Shown here in pieces: positions 26,985 to 34,630 of a stretch of 64,000 nucleotides of DNA. The position numbers and the translations under genes were made by a program. Each line of letters opens with the position of its first letter. The first letter of the stretch is position 1. Origin of the DNA: Rhodococcus coprophilus NBRC 100603 (GTDB taxonomy: Bacteria; Actinomycetota; Actinomycetes; Mycobacteriales; Mycobacteriaceae); contig NZ_BDAM01000006.1 in NCBI RefSeq assembly GCF_001895045.1, positions 1 through 64,000 of the forward strand. Direction: 5' to 3'. The notes beneath the pieces are model-generated. The model saw nothing but the letters and a program-made list of their open reading frames with translations. It did no database searches and was not told the origin of the DNA.

Positions 26985-27764
26985 ATGTTCTTCGACAATC
27001 CTGCAGACTTCACCGGTCGCGCGGTCCTCGTCACCGGCGGCACCAAGGGCATCGGGTACGTCATCGCCGAAAGCTTCCTGGCCGCCGGTGCGGAGGTACT
27101 GGTGTGCGGGCGGACCTCGCCCGAGCGGTTGCCCACGGCCGACGGCCGCTCCGCCGAGTTCGCTGCCGTCGACATCCGCGACGCCGAGCAGGCGAAGACT
27201 CTCGTCGAGACGGCCGTGGAGAAGTTCGCACGGCTCGACGTTCTCGTCAACAATGCCGGTGGCTCACCCGATTCGGATGCTGCGACGGTGTCGACGCGAT
27301 TCTTCGACAAGATCGTCGCTCTCAACCTGCTCGCCCCGTTCTACGTCGCCCAGGCTGCGAACGCCGTGATGTGTGGGCAGGACGAGGGCGGTTCGATCAT
27401 CAACATCGGGAGCGTGTCGGCGCACGATCCGCAACCCGGCACCGCCGCCTACACCGCCGCGAAGGCCGGACTGCTCGCGCTGACGAAGGCTCTCGCCCTG
27501 GAGTGGGCGCCGAAAGTGCGGGTCAACCACATCACCACCGGCCTCATCCGCACCGAAGCCGCCGCCGAGGTGTACGGCGCCGACGGCGGTGCCGCCGTGA
27601 CGAGAACACTGCCGATGCAGCGTATGGCGGTGCCGTCCGATATCGCGGGGGCGTGCATGTTCCTCGCCGGCCCCCTGGCCTCGTACGTGAACGGGGCGGA
27701 TCTCGCGGTACACGGCGGCGGCGAACTGCCCGCGCGGTACATGGCTCTGCACCCCGAAATGTGA
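26985..27764 (+). CDS. Short-chain dehydrogenase/reductase
   Basis: NAD(P)-dependent oxidoreductase of the classical SDR type, 259 aa. The cofactor motif is LVTGGTKGIGYVIAE, NNAGG is the next motif, and the catalytic residues lie in NIGSVSAHD (Ser) and AAYTAAKAG (YxxxK). ATG 26985 gives MFFDNPADFTGRAVLV. It follows the diiron oxygenase by 59 nt. It ends 2 nt before a hairpin shared with a convergent IclR gene. The substrate is unknown. Confidence 0.86.
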   Translation: MFFDNPADFTGRAVLVTGGTKGIGYVIAESFLAAGAEVLVCGRTSPERLPTADGRSAEFAAVDIRDAEQAKTLVETAVEKFARLDVLVNNAGGSPDSDAATVSTRFFDKIVALNLLAPFYVAQAANAVMCGQDEGGSIINIGSVSAHDPQPGTAAYTAAKAGLLALTKALALEWAPKVRVNHITTGLIRTEAAAEVYGADGGAAVTRTLPMQRMAVPSDIAGACMFLAGPLASYVNGADLAVHGGGELPARYMALHPEM

Positions 27765-27765
27765 A

Positions 27766-27790
27766 GTGCCGGCGGATCTTCCGCCGGCAC
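27766..27790. terminator. Bidirectional hairpin between SDR and IclR genes
   Basis: GTGCCGGCGG and CCGCCGGCAC, a perfect 10-bp stem with a 5-nt loop, between convergent genes. Confidence 0.75.
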
Positions 27791-27812
27791 CTCGTGACGC
27801 GTCCGATCGCGA

Positions 27813-28685
27813 CTAGCGGCCGCCGGCAGCCTTGGAGACGACGCTGCCGAGCGGCGCGGTCGTCGCCATCGGAGTACCGGGCACGGCGTCGTCGCGGTCC
27901 TGGTCCGGGAAGAGCGTGCGGGTGATCTTGCGGGCCGCGTCGGCGACGATCGGCGCCACCCATTCGAGCCGGGTCGACCGCGCGTCCGCAGCCAGGGAGA
28001 GCGCTGCGACCGGGCCGTCCACCCCGCGCAGCGCTACACCGACACAGCCGATGCCCGGCGCAGCCTCCTCACGTTCGAAGGCGACGCCGCGGCGCTTGCG
28101 GATCCGGTTGAGTTCCTGATGGAGCGCAGCGTTGTCGCCGATGGTGCGCTCGGTGCACGGCGGCAGGCGCTTGCCGTAGAGCGCGTCGACGCGCTCGGGC
28201 TCGAGCCACGCGAGGATCGCTTTGCCGCACGCGGTGGCATAGGCGGGAAAGCGCCCACCGACCCGTGACGGAACACTCGACGCGAACTGCCCTCCGACCT
28301 TGTCGAGGTAGAGCACCTCGTTGCCGTCGAGCACGGTCAGGTGCACGATCGCGCCCGTCTGCAGAGCGAGTTCGTGCAGATGCGGGGCAGCGGCCTCGCG
28401 GATGCGCCGGTGACCGGTGTCGCTGCCGCCGAGGCCGAGTGCGCGTGCACCCAGGCAGTATCCGTACGACGCGTGATCGATCCACCCGCGTCCGACCAAC
28501 TGGTCGAGGATGCGGTGCACCGTCGAGCGGGGCAGGCCCGAACGGCAAGTGACCTCTTCGAGTGTGAGCGCTCCCCTGCTGTCGAAACTCTCGAGGATGA
28601 GCGTCATCCGATCGATCATCGACGGAGGGAGTTCGCGCTTCACCGGGCTGCCGGCATGCTCGAGTGAGAAGTCCACGGCGGTCAA
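27813..28685 (-). CDS. IclR-family transcriptional regulator
   Basis: A 290-aa regulator. The winged helix is LTLEEVTCRSGLPRSTVHRI (about residues 40-60); the GAF-like effector domain runs from IREAAAPHLHELALQTGAIV to the end. The start is taken as TTG 28685 because GGAGG lies exactly 5 nt upstream; ATG 28697 and a GTG further up are in frame but lack a ribosome site. An inverted repeat resembling a KstR site lies 48 nt upstream. The gene faces metY across 400 bp. The last 25 residues are disordered. Confidence 0.87.
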   Translation of the reverse strand: MTAVDFSLEHAGSPVKRELPPSMIDRMTLILESFDSRGALTLEEVTCRSGLPRSTVHRILDQLVGRGWIDHASYGYCLGARALGLGGSDTGHRRIREAAAPHLHELALQTGAIVHLTVLDGNEVLYLDKVGGQFASSVPSRVGGRFPAYATACGKAILAWLEPERVDALYGKRLPPCTERTIGDNAALHQELNRIRKRRGVAFEREEAAPGIGCVGVALRGVDGPVAALSLAADARSTRLEWVAPIVADAARKITRTLFPDQDRDDAVPGTPMATTAPLGSVVSKAAGGR

Positions 28686-28732
28686 ATTTACCTCCATAAG
28701 CACTGGCCACGGCCTTGCGCGCCCCACGAAAC

Positions 28733-28746
28733 TAGAATCTGTTCCA
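28733..28746. promoter_or_regulatory. KstR-like inverted repeat upstream of the IclR gene
   Basis: TAGAATCTGTTCCA differs from TnnAACnnGTTnnA at one core base, and the flanks extend it to CTAGAA....TTCCAG. Candidate TetR-family (KstR-like) operator; weaker than the fprB site. Confidence 0.3.
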
Positions 28747-28888
28747 GAACGTTAGCAGGATCACACACTTCGACGGAAGAGCAACACACAGCCTGTAGGT
28801 ACGGTTGCCCGACCCCGCGCGCCGTCCCGCCGCCCCCGATTCCCTACGGGCCTGGTCGGAATCGCCGCGAGCCGTTATTGTCGAAGCC

Positions 28889-28972
28889 GTGAGCAAGACG
28901 TACGAGCGGTCGGCACAGCGGCCGCGCCGTCATGCCTGTCTCCTGTGTATGTGCGGGTGTCCGGCCGGCTGA
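28889..28972 (+). CDS. Cys-rich leader peptide upstream of metY
   Basis: A 27-codon open frame starting at GTG and ending RHACLLCMCGCPAG, with four cysteines in eight residues just before the stop. Its stop is 118 nt before the metY ATG. A TATTGT -10 box (28876-28881) ends 7 nt before the GTG, so the transcript is probably leaderless and the peptide is translated from its first base. Cys-rich leader peptides before sulfur genes are known in mycobacteria, where slow translation at Cys codons raises downstream expression. That mechanism is inferred here. The frame is too short to detect by length alone. Confidence 0.75.
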   Translation: MSKTYERSAQRPRRHACLLCMCGCPAG

Positions 28973-29090
28973 CCGCCCGCACCCACCCCCAGCCCCTTAC
29001 GGACCGCCCTCTCAGCGGCGTCGCGCGCGGGGCCGCAAGGTCAGCGTCTCGACGACCCGTTCCACTCACCGAATCCGGAGCAGTAGACCC

Positions 29091-30404
29091 ATGAGCGAAA
29101 ACACCCCCGAAGCCGTCGATCCCACCGCGTCGTGGAGCTTCGAGACCAAGCAGATCCACGTCGGTCAGCCCGCCGGGGGCGACACCAAGGCCCGCGCGCT
29201 GCCGATCTACCAGACCACCAGTTACACATTCGACAGCACCGACCACGCCGCGGCGCTCTTCGGGCTCGCCGAGCCCGGCAACATCTACACCCGCATCATG
29301 AACCCGACCCAGGACGCGGTCGAGCAGCGCATCGCCTCGCTGGAGGGCGGTGTCGCCGCATTGCTCCTGTCCTCCGGGCAGGCCGCCGAGACGTTCGCGA
29401 TCCTCAATCTCGCCTCCGCCGGCGACCACATCGTGTCGAGCCCCTACCTCTACGGCGGCACCTACAACCTCTTCCACTACACGCTGCCCAAGCTGGGGAT
29501 CGACGTCTCGTTCGTCGAGGATCCCGACGATCTCGAGCAGTGGCGCGCGGCGGTGCGCCCCAACACGCGGGCGTTCTACGGCGAGACCATCGCCAACCCG
29601 AAGAACCACATCCTCGATATCGCCGGCATCGCCGGAGTCGCCCACGACAACGGGCTGCCGTTGATCGTGGACAACACCGTCGCCACCCCGTACCTGCTGC
29701 GCCCGCTCGAGCACGGCGCCGACATCGTGGTGCACTCGGCCACCAAGTACCTCGGCGGTCACGGCACCGCGATCGCGGGCGTCATCGTCGACGGCGGCAC
29801 GTTCGACTGGACCCAGGGCCGCCATCCCGGCTTCACCACTCCCGACCCCAGCTACCACGGTGTCGTGTTCGCCGATCTGGGCGCTCCCGCGTACGCCCTC
29901 AAGGCACGCGTGCAGTTGCTCCGCGACCTCGGATCGGCGGTTTCGCCGTTCAATGCCTTCCTCATCTCCCAGGGCATCGAAACCCTGAGCCTGCGGATGG
30001 AACGCCACGTGTCCAACGCGCAGAAAGTCGCCGAGTTCCTCGAGGCGCGGCCCGAGGTTCTCTCTGTCGCCTACGCGGGCCTGGAGTCGTCGCCCTGGCA
30101 CGAGCGTGCAGAGCAGCTCACGCCGAAGGGCCCCGGCGCCATCGTCGTGTTCGAACTCGCGGGCGGGATCGATGCCGGTAAGAAGTTCGTCAACGCGCTG
30201 ACCCTGCACAGCCATGTCGCCAACATCGGTGACGTTCGCTCGCTGGTCATCCACCCGGCGTCGACCACCCACTCGCAGCTCACCGCGGAGGAGCAGCTCG
30301 CGGCCGGCGTCACCCCCGGACTGGTCCGCCTGGCTGTCGGCATCGAGAACATCGACGACATCCTCGCCGATATCACCACCGGACTCGAGGCTGCAGCCTC
30401 CTGA
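29091..30404 (+). CDS. metY: O-acetylhomoserine sulfhydrylase (aminocarboxypropyltransferase)
   Basis: PLP enzyme making homocysteine from O-acetylhomoserine and sulfide, a step in methionine synthesis. It has 437 aa, usual for MetY. The PLP lysine is in HSATKYLGGHG (about residue 217). Other blocks are ALPIYQTTSYTF, YTRIMNPTQDAVEQR and the C-terminal HPASTTHSQL. ATG 29091 is used; the open frame extends upstream through the leader region without homology. It stands alone, with a terminator after it and a Cys-rich leader before it, so it is probably controlled by cysteine supply. Confidence 0.95.
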   Translation: MSENTPEAVDPTASWSFETKQIHVGQPAGGDTKARALPIYQTTSYTFDSTDHAAALFGLAEPGNIYTRIMNPTQDAVEQRIASLEGGVAALLLSSGQAAETFAILNLASAGDHIVSSPYLYGGTYNLFHYTLPKLGIDVSFVEDPDDLEQWRAAVRPNTRAFYGETIANPKNHILDIAGIAGVAHDNGLPLIVDNTVATPYLLRPLEHGADIVVHSATKYLGGHGTAIAGVIVDGGTFDWTQGRHPGFTTPDPSYHGVVFADLGAPAYALKARVQLLRDLGSAVSPFNAFLISQGIETLSLRMERHVSNAQKVAEFLEARPEVLSVAYAGLESSPWHERAEQLTPKGPGAIVVFELAGGIDAGKKFVNALTLHSHVANIGDVRSLVIHPASTTHSQLTAEEQLAAGVTPGLVRLAVGIENIDDILADITTGLEAAAS

Positions 30405-30421
30405 CATCTTCGGCTCGAACC

Positions 30422-30465
30422 ACGGCAGGCCCGGCCTCGACGAAAGTCGTTGCCGGGCCTGCCGT
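30422..30465 (+). terminator. Terminator after metY
   Basis: A perfect 14-bp GC-rich stem (30422-30435 with 30452-30465), followed by TTTCGG. It begins 18 nt after the metY stop. Confidence 0.85.
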
Positions 30466-30493
30466 TTCGGATCCGGATACACCGGACGTCCGT

Positions 30494-30856
30494 TCAGATC
30501 TTGTCGCGCGACAGCGCCTCGACGATCCGCTCGGTCTGCGCATTGCCTTCGAGCAACTGACGCACCAGCCACAGCTTCAGGACCTTCGACACCGCCGACG
30601 CGATGTAGACCGCCGCGCCGACGAGCGTCACCGCGACGAAGGCCGTGCTCAGCAGCTGGTAGGACACGAGGTCGCGCAGGTCCGACAAGGTCAGCGACGC
30701 GATGTAGACGACGAAGGCGGCTACCGCACCGACGATCATCAGCACCATGCCGACGATCCGGCTCTTCCCGCCGGATCCGCTCTCCGCGGTTCCCAGCCCC
30801 AGTGCAGCCACATCCTGCTTGAATTGTTCACGTCGTTCGTCGACCGCAGTGGTCAT
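30494..30856 (-). CDS. Small membrane protein at the end of the Liv ABC operon
   Basis: A 120-aa protein with two or three hydrophobic helices (VGMVLMIVGAVAAFVVYIASL and LLSTAFVAVTLVGAAVYIASA), flanked by charged ends. I do not recognise a family. ATG 30856 has GGAGG at 6 nt and lies 2 nt after the livF stop, so it is the last gene of the ABC-importer operon. It might stabilise or regulate the permease. Confidence 0.7.
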   Translation of the reverse strand: MTTAVDERREQFKQDVAALGLGTAESGSGGKSRIVGMVLMIVGAVAAFVVYIASLTLSDLRDLVSYQLLSTAFVAVTLVGAAVYIASAVSKVLKLWLVRQLLEGNAQTERIVEALSRDKI

Positions 30857-30858
30857 CG

Positions 30859-31563
30859 TCATCCTCCTAGGTAGCTGGTAGACAGTTCTTCTTCGATCTC
30901 CGCCGGATCGCCCGTGCGCACGACTCGTCCCTGGAGCATCAGCGCAGCGCTGGTGGCGATGGGCAGGACCGCCCGGGCGAACTGTTCGGCAACGAGAATC
31001 GACACCCCCTCCGCCGCAAGTTCTCCCACTATGTCGTAGATCTGCGAGACGATACGCGGGGCCAGGCCCATCGACAGTTCGTCGAGCAGCAGCACCGTCG
31101 GGTTCGTTCCGAGCGCCCGCGACAGTGCGAGCATCTGTTGCTCGCCGCCCGACATCGATCCGGCGAGCTGTGTCCGGCGCTCTCCGAGAATTGGGAAGCG
31201 GGTGTAGGCCACGTCCTCGAGTTCTGCCAGTGAGACGCCCGTGCCGGTCGCGATCCACAGGTTCTCGCGCACCGTGAGGTTGGGGAACACGCCTCGCCCC
31301 TCGGGGATCGAGCAGATGCCCAGGCGTGCGAGTTCGGCTGCGGAGGCTCCGTTGACGACGTGTCCCCCGAGCCGGAACTCCCCGGACGACACAGGGTGGA
31401 TGCCGGAGCACACCTTCAGTGTTGTCGTCTTGCCGCCTCCGTTCGGCCCGAGAAGGGCGACGACCGCCCCCGGTGGGAGCGCGATGTCCACCCCGTGGAG
31501 CACCTCGATGGAACCGTATCCGGCACGGACGCCGGACAATTCGAGCAGGGGTTCGGTGCTCAT
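30859..31563 (-). CDS. livF: ABC importer ATP-binding protein, LivF type
   Basis: One of two ATPases of a branched-chain-amino-acid-type importer, 234 aa. Walker A is GPNGGGKTTTL, the signature is SMSGGEQQM and Walker B is VLLLDELSMGLA, followed by the D-loop. Good length for LivF. It overlaps the LivG stop by 4 nt (ATGA). Confidence 0.9.
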   Translation of the reverse strand: MSTEPLLELSGVRAGYGSIEVLHGVDIALPPGAVVALLGPNGGGKTTTLKVCSGIHPVSSGEFRLGGHVVNGASAAELARLGICSIPEGRGVFPNLTVRENLWIATGTGVSLAELEDVAYTRFPILGERRTQLAGSMSGGEQQMLALSRALGTNPTVLLLDELSMGLAPRIVSQIYDIVGELAAEGVSILVAEQFARAVLPIATSAALMLQGRVVRTGDPAEIEEELSTSYLGG

Positions 31564-32303
31564 ACCGCCTCCTTCTCGGTTCCGATGTAGGCGTTGATCA
31601 CAGCGGGATCGTTCTTGATCTCGTCGGGGATCCCGCTTGCGAGCACCGCACCGTAGTCGAGCACATGGATCGTGGAACAGATCTTCATCACCAGCGGAAT
31701 GTCATGTTCCACAAGGCAGATCGCGAGTCCGCCGGCGGCGAGACCGGACAGCAGTGCGGCGAACTCCTCGGTTTCCTGTTCCGTCTGACCGGACGCCGGT
31801 TCGTCGAGCAGCAGAATCTGCGGATCGGTCATCAGTGCTCGTGCGACCTCGACGACACGCGCCCGCCCGGTGGGGATGTCGGACACGTCTCGGTCGGCGA
31901 TGTCGCCGAGGCCCGTCAGCTCGAGCAGACGATCGGTTTCCGCTTCGACGTCGACTCGATTGCGCGAGTTCGCGTTGTGGATGTCGCCGGCCACCCGCAG
32001 GTTGTCCCGCACCGACAGCGACACGAACAACTCGAGACGCTGGAAGGTGCGAGCGAGTCCCATCCGGGCCCGCTTGAACGGCGGCAACGTCGTCACGTCC
32101 CGGCCGTCGATGAACACCTTGCCCGCAGAGGGTTTCTGCAATCCGGTGATCGTGTTGAACAGGGTGGTCTTGCCGGCACCGTTGGGCCCGATCAGACCGG
32201 TGACGGTCCCACGTCCCACTTGAATGCTCACGTCCTTGACCGCGACGTGGCCGCCGAAACGCACGGTGATACCGCGAGTTTCGAGAATCGGCGTGTCAGC
32301 CAT
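31560..32303 (-). CDS. livG: ABC importer ATP-binding protein, LivG type
   Basis: Second ATPase, 247 aa. Walker A is GPNGAGKTTLF and Walker B is ILLLDEPASGQ. The ABC signature position reads IPTGRARVVEVARAL instead of the usual LSxGQ-type block, so this ATPase may contribute a degenerate site. ATG 32303 overlaps the permease stop by 8 nt. Confidence 0.88.
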   Translation of the reverse strand: MADTPILETRGITVRFGGHVAVKDVSIQVGRGTVTGLIGPNGAGKTTLFNTITGLQKPSAGKVFIDGRDVTTLPPFKRARMGLARTFQRLELFVSLSVRDNLRVAGDIHNANSRNRVDVEAETDRLLELTGLGDIADRDVSDIPTGRARVVEVARALMTDPQILLLDEPASGQTEQETEEFAALLSGLAAGGLAICLVEHDIPLVMKICSTIHVLDYGAVLASGIPDEIKNDPAVINAYIGTEKEAV

Positions 32304-34566
32304 TGGTGACCAGCTCCTTGTCTGTCCGGGCGGGCTGGGTCGACAGGTACTCGGAGATACCGAGTTCACGATCGATCTCGTCGCGCACCGCCGCGCTGTA
32401 CGGCTCGTCGACACCCACCCGTTCAGGGATCAGCGGGCGGCGCCGCGCCGCTTCTTCTTCACCGAGCACCGCTTCGGGCATCAACCACTGCCCCATCACC
32501 GGGAGCATGAACACCGTCACGATCGTGATCGACGCAAACCACCAGTTGTCGAGCACACCCACGAGTGCGAGCACGTACGACACCAGGACCACGGCGGCGC
32601 CGCCCACCAGGACGGGTTTCGCATTGGCGAGATGGCGGTAGCCCTCGACAACCTGGTGGACACTGCCGCTGGGGTTGGCCGCGACACCGATACCGATCAG
32701 CGCCGGGCTCACCGCCGCGACGTGGCCGAGGAACGTCCACATTCCCGCGAGTTCCGGTTGGTCTGCCGCGAGATTCGCGAACGAGGTCATGATGACCGCG
32801 AACCCGACCCCCGACATCAGGCCGCCGAAGAGGGCGCCCGATACGTAGCCGATACCGGCCACCACGGTGAGCATCAGCAACGACAGGCTGACCATGATCG
32901 AGAAGCTCTCGTTGGACACCGACCCCATCGCGCTCGCCATGAACAGACCACCGAGGCCCGCGATACCGGCCGAGAGCGTGAACACGCCGAGTTTGAGCCG
33001 GACGAGGCTCTGCCCGAGCATCGCCGACGCGGCGGGGCTGTCCTTCATCGCCGCGAGGCGGCGTCCGTAACCGCTGTTGCGCAACGCGATGACACCGACG
33101 CCGAGCACCGCGAAGATCACCGTGACCGTCATGAGGAAGACGGTGTCGTTGCGCAGATCCAGCGGTCCGACCTTCAGCGGCGGAATCGCGATGTTCCCGT
33201 CGGTGAAAATGGAGAACTTGATGCCGAACAGTTCGTGCACGGTGGTGTCGCGCAACACCATGTTGGACAGGAACACTCCGAATGCCATGGTGGCCAGCGC
33301 CAGATAGAGCCCTCGGAGCCGAAGCGCCGGGAGCGCGATGAGGCCACCGACCACCGCGGTCGCGGCGACCCCCAGCGCGACGCCCCACAGGTTGAGATGG
33401 GCCGCCAGTCCTGTGCCGGAGATCCCGAAGTGGAAAGCCACGATGGTGGCGATCGCACCGAAGGACACCGGTGCCAGGTTCATCTCGCCGGCGTAGCCCG
33501 TCAGCAGGGTCAGCGAGAGCGCGATGATCGCGAAGGTCATTCCGATCGTGAGCGTGGTGATCGCCGACGTGACCATCAACAAGCGGATCGCGTAGACGAT
33601 CACGACCAGCGCCACCGCCCACGCGACGGCCTTGCGCACCGACGGAACGTGGTAGCGCTCCCGGGTCCGGGTCACCGCTCCGCGCAAACGGTCCTGCGGC
33701 AGCACGATCAGCACGACGAACAGGGCGATCATCGGCAGGGACACCCGCAGGTTCGACGTCCACGTCCAGGCCGTCGGGAAGTACGCGAGCACATACGTCG
33801 CGGTCAGGCCGAGGAACAAGGCACCGGCGAAGGTGCGCGGAATGCTCCGGAGTCTGCCGAACATCGCCGCCGCGAACGCATCGATGACGAGCAGGGTCAG
33901 CATGTTCGCTTCCAGCGTGCCGCCGTTGATCGGTGTCACGAGGATGCCGGCGAGTACCGCCAGGGTCGAACCCATGACCCACGACAGCGCCGCGAGCCGG
34001 TCCGGGTCGTGCCCGTTGAGCCGCAACAGATCAGGATCGTCGACCACGCCGCGCATGGCGACACCGGAGCGTGTGCGGGTGAACATGATCCGCAACCCGA
34101 TCGCGATGAGGACAGCGACCGCGATGCAGATCAGCTCGTGGTACCGAATTCCCACTCCGAAGATGTCGATCTTGGCCTGGTCTCCGAAGAACATCGTCAT
34201 CGTCCGGGCCTGCTCGGGATGCCAGAACCAGTGCGACACCGACAGCATGCCGAGCAGGATCGAGACCGTGACGACGATCTTGGTGACCTCTGCCGTGTTG
34301 CGCATGCCGCGCATGATGAGGACGTAGAGCAGCAGTCCCATCAGCGGCCCGAGGACTCCGAGCACGAGGATCAGTGCCACCGGGGTGGGCAGTCCCCAGC
34401 CGTAGCGGAATTGCCAGTATGCGAACGCGCCCAGCATGGCCTGCGCACCGTGCGCGAAGTTGAAGATGCCCGACGTGTTGTAGGTGAGAACGAGGCCCGA
34501 TGCGGCGATGGCGTACACCGATCCGAGCACCAACCCCACGATCGTGAAGGTCAGGAAGGTATCCAT
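32296..34566 (-). CDS. Fused LivH-LivM permease of a Liv-type ABC importer
   Basis: A 756-aa membrane protein that joins two permeases normally encoded separately. Residues ~1-295 are LivH-like (NTSGIFNFAHGAQAMLGAFA, FGRLRSIPRTFAGALFLG). Residues ~330-640 are LivM-like (LLTGYAGEMNLAPVSFGAIA, LRLRGLYLALATMAFGVFLS). About 16-18 hydrophobic helices are visible. The final ~60 residues form a charged cytoplasmic tail. ATG 34566 follows GAGGTACTTGT. The fusion fixes the permease heterodimer. It is the second gene of the operon after the binding protein. Confidence 0.9.
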   Translation of the reverse strand: MDTFLTFTIVGLVLGSVYAIAASGLVLTYNTSGIFNFAHGAQAMLGAFAYWQFRYGWGLPTPVALILVLGVLGPLMGLLLYVLIMRGMRNTAEVTKIVVTVSILLGMLSVSHWFWHPEQARTMTMFFGDQAKIDIFGVGIRYHELICIAVAVLIAIGLRIMFTRTRSGVAMRGVVDDPDLLRLNGHDPDRLAALSWVMGSTLAVLAGILVTPINGGTLEANMLTLLVIDAFAAAMFGRLRSIPRTFAGALFLGLTATYVLAYFPTAWTWTSNLRVSLPMIALFVVLIVLPQDRLRGAVTRTRERYHVPSVRKAVAWAVALVVIVYAIRLLMVTSAITTLTIGMTFAIIALSLTLLTGYAGEMNLAPVSFGAIATIVAFHFGISGTGLAAHLNLWGVALGVAATAVVGGLIALPALRLRGLYLALATMAFGVFLSNMVLRDTTVHELFGIKFSIFTDGNIAIPPLKVGPLDLRNDTVFLMTVTVIFAVLGVGVIALRNSGYGRRLAAMKDSPAASAMLGQSLVRLKLGVFTLSAGIAGLGGLFMASAMGSVSNESFSIMVSLSLLMLTVVAGIGYVSGALFGGLMSGVGFAVIMTSFANLAADQPELAGMWTFLGHVAAVSPALIGIGVAANPSGSVHQVVEGYRHLANAKPVLVGGAAVVLVSYVLALVGVLDNWWFASITIVTVFMLPVMGQWLMPEAVLGEEEAARRRPLIPERVGVDEPYSAAVRDEIDRELGISEYLSTQPARTDKELVTNG

Positions 34567-34585
34567 ACAAGTACCTCTGCTCGAG

Positions 34586-34619
34586 GGTGCCGGCGGTCGC
34601 GATTCACGCCGCCGGCACC
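34586..34619 (-). terminator. Intercistronic hairpin between binding protein and permease
   Basis: GGTGCCGGCGG pairs with CCGCCGGCACC (11 bp, 12-nt loop), in the 64-nt gap after the binding-protein stop. It may attenuate or protect the message so that binding protein is made in excess, as is common in ABC importers. Confidence 0.6.
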
Positions 34620-34630
34620 GGTCGAACGGA

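Noticed and set aside
28686-29090. Possible SAM riboswitch upstream of metY
   Set aside because: I looked for the conserved core of SAM-type riboswitches and did not find it; the Cys-rich leader explains the region better.
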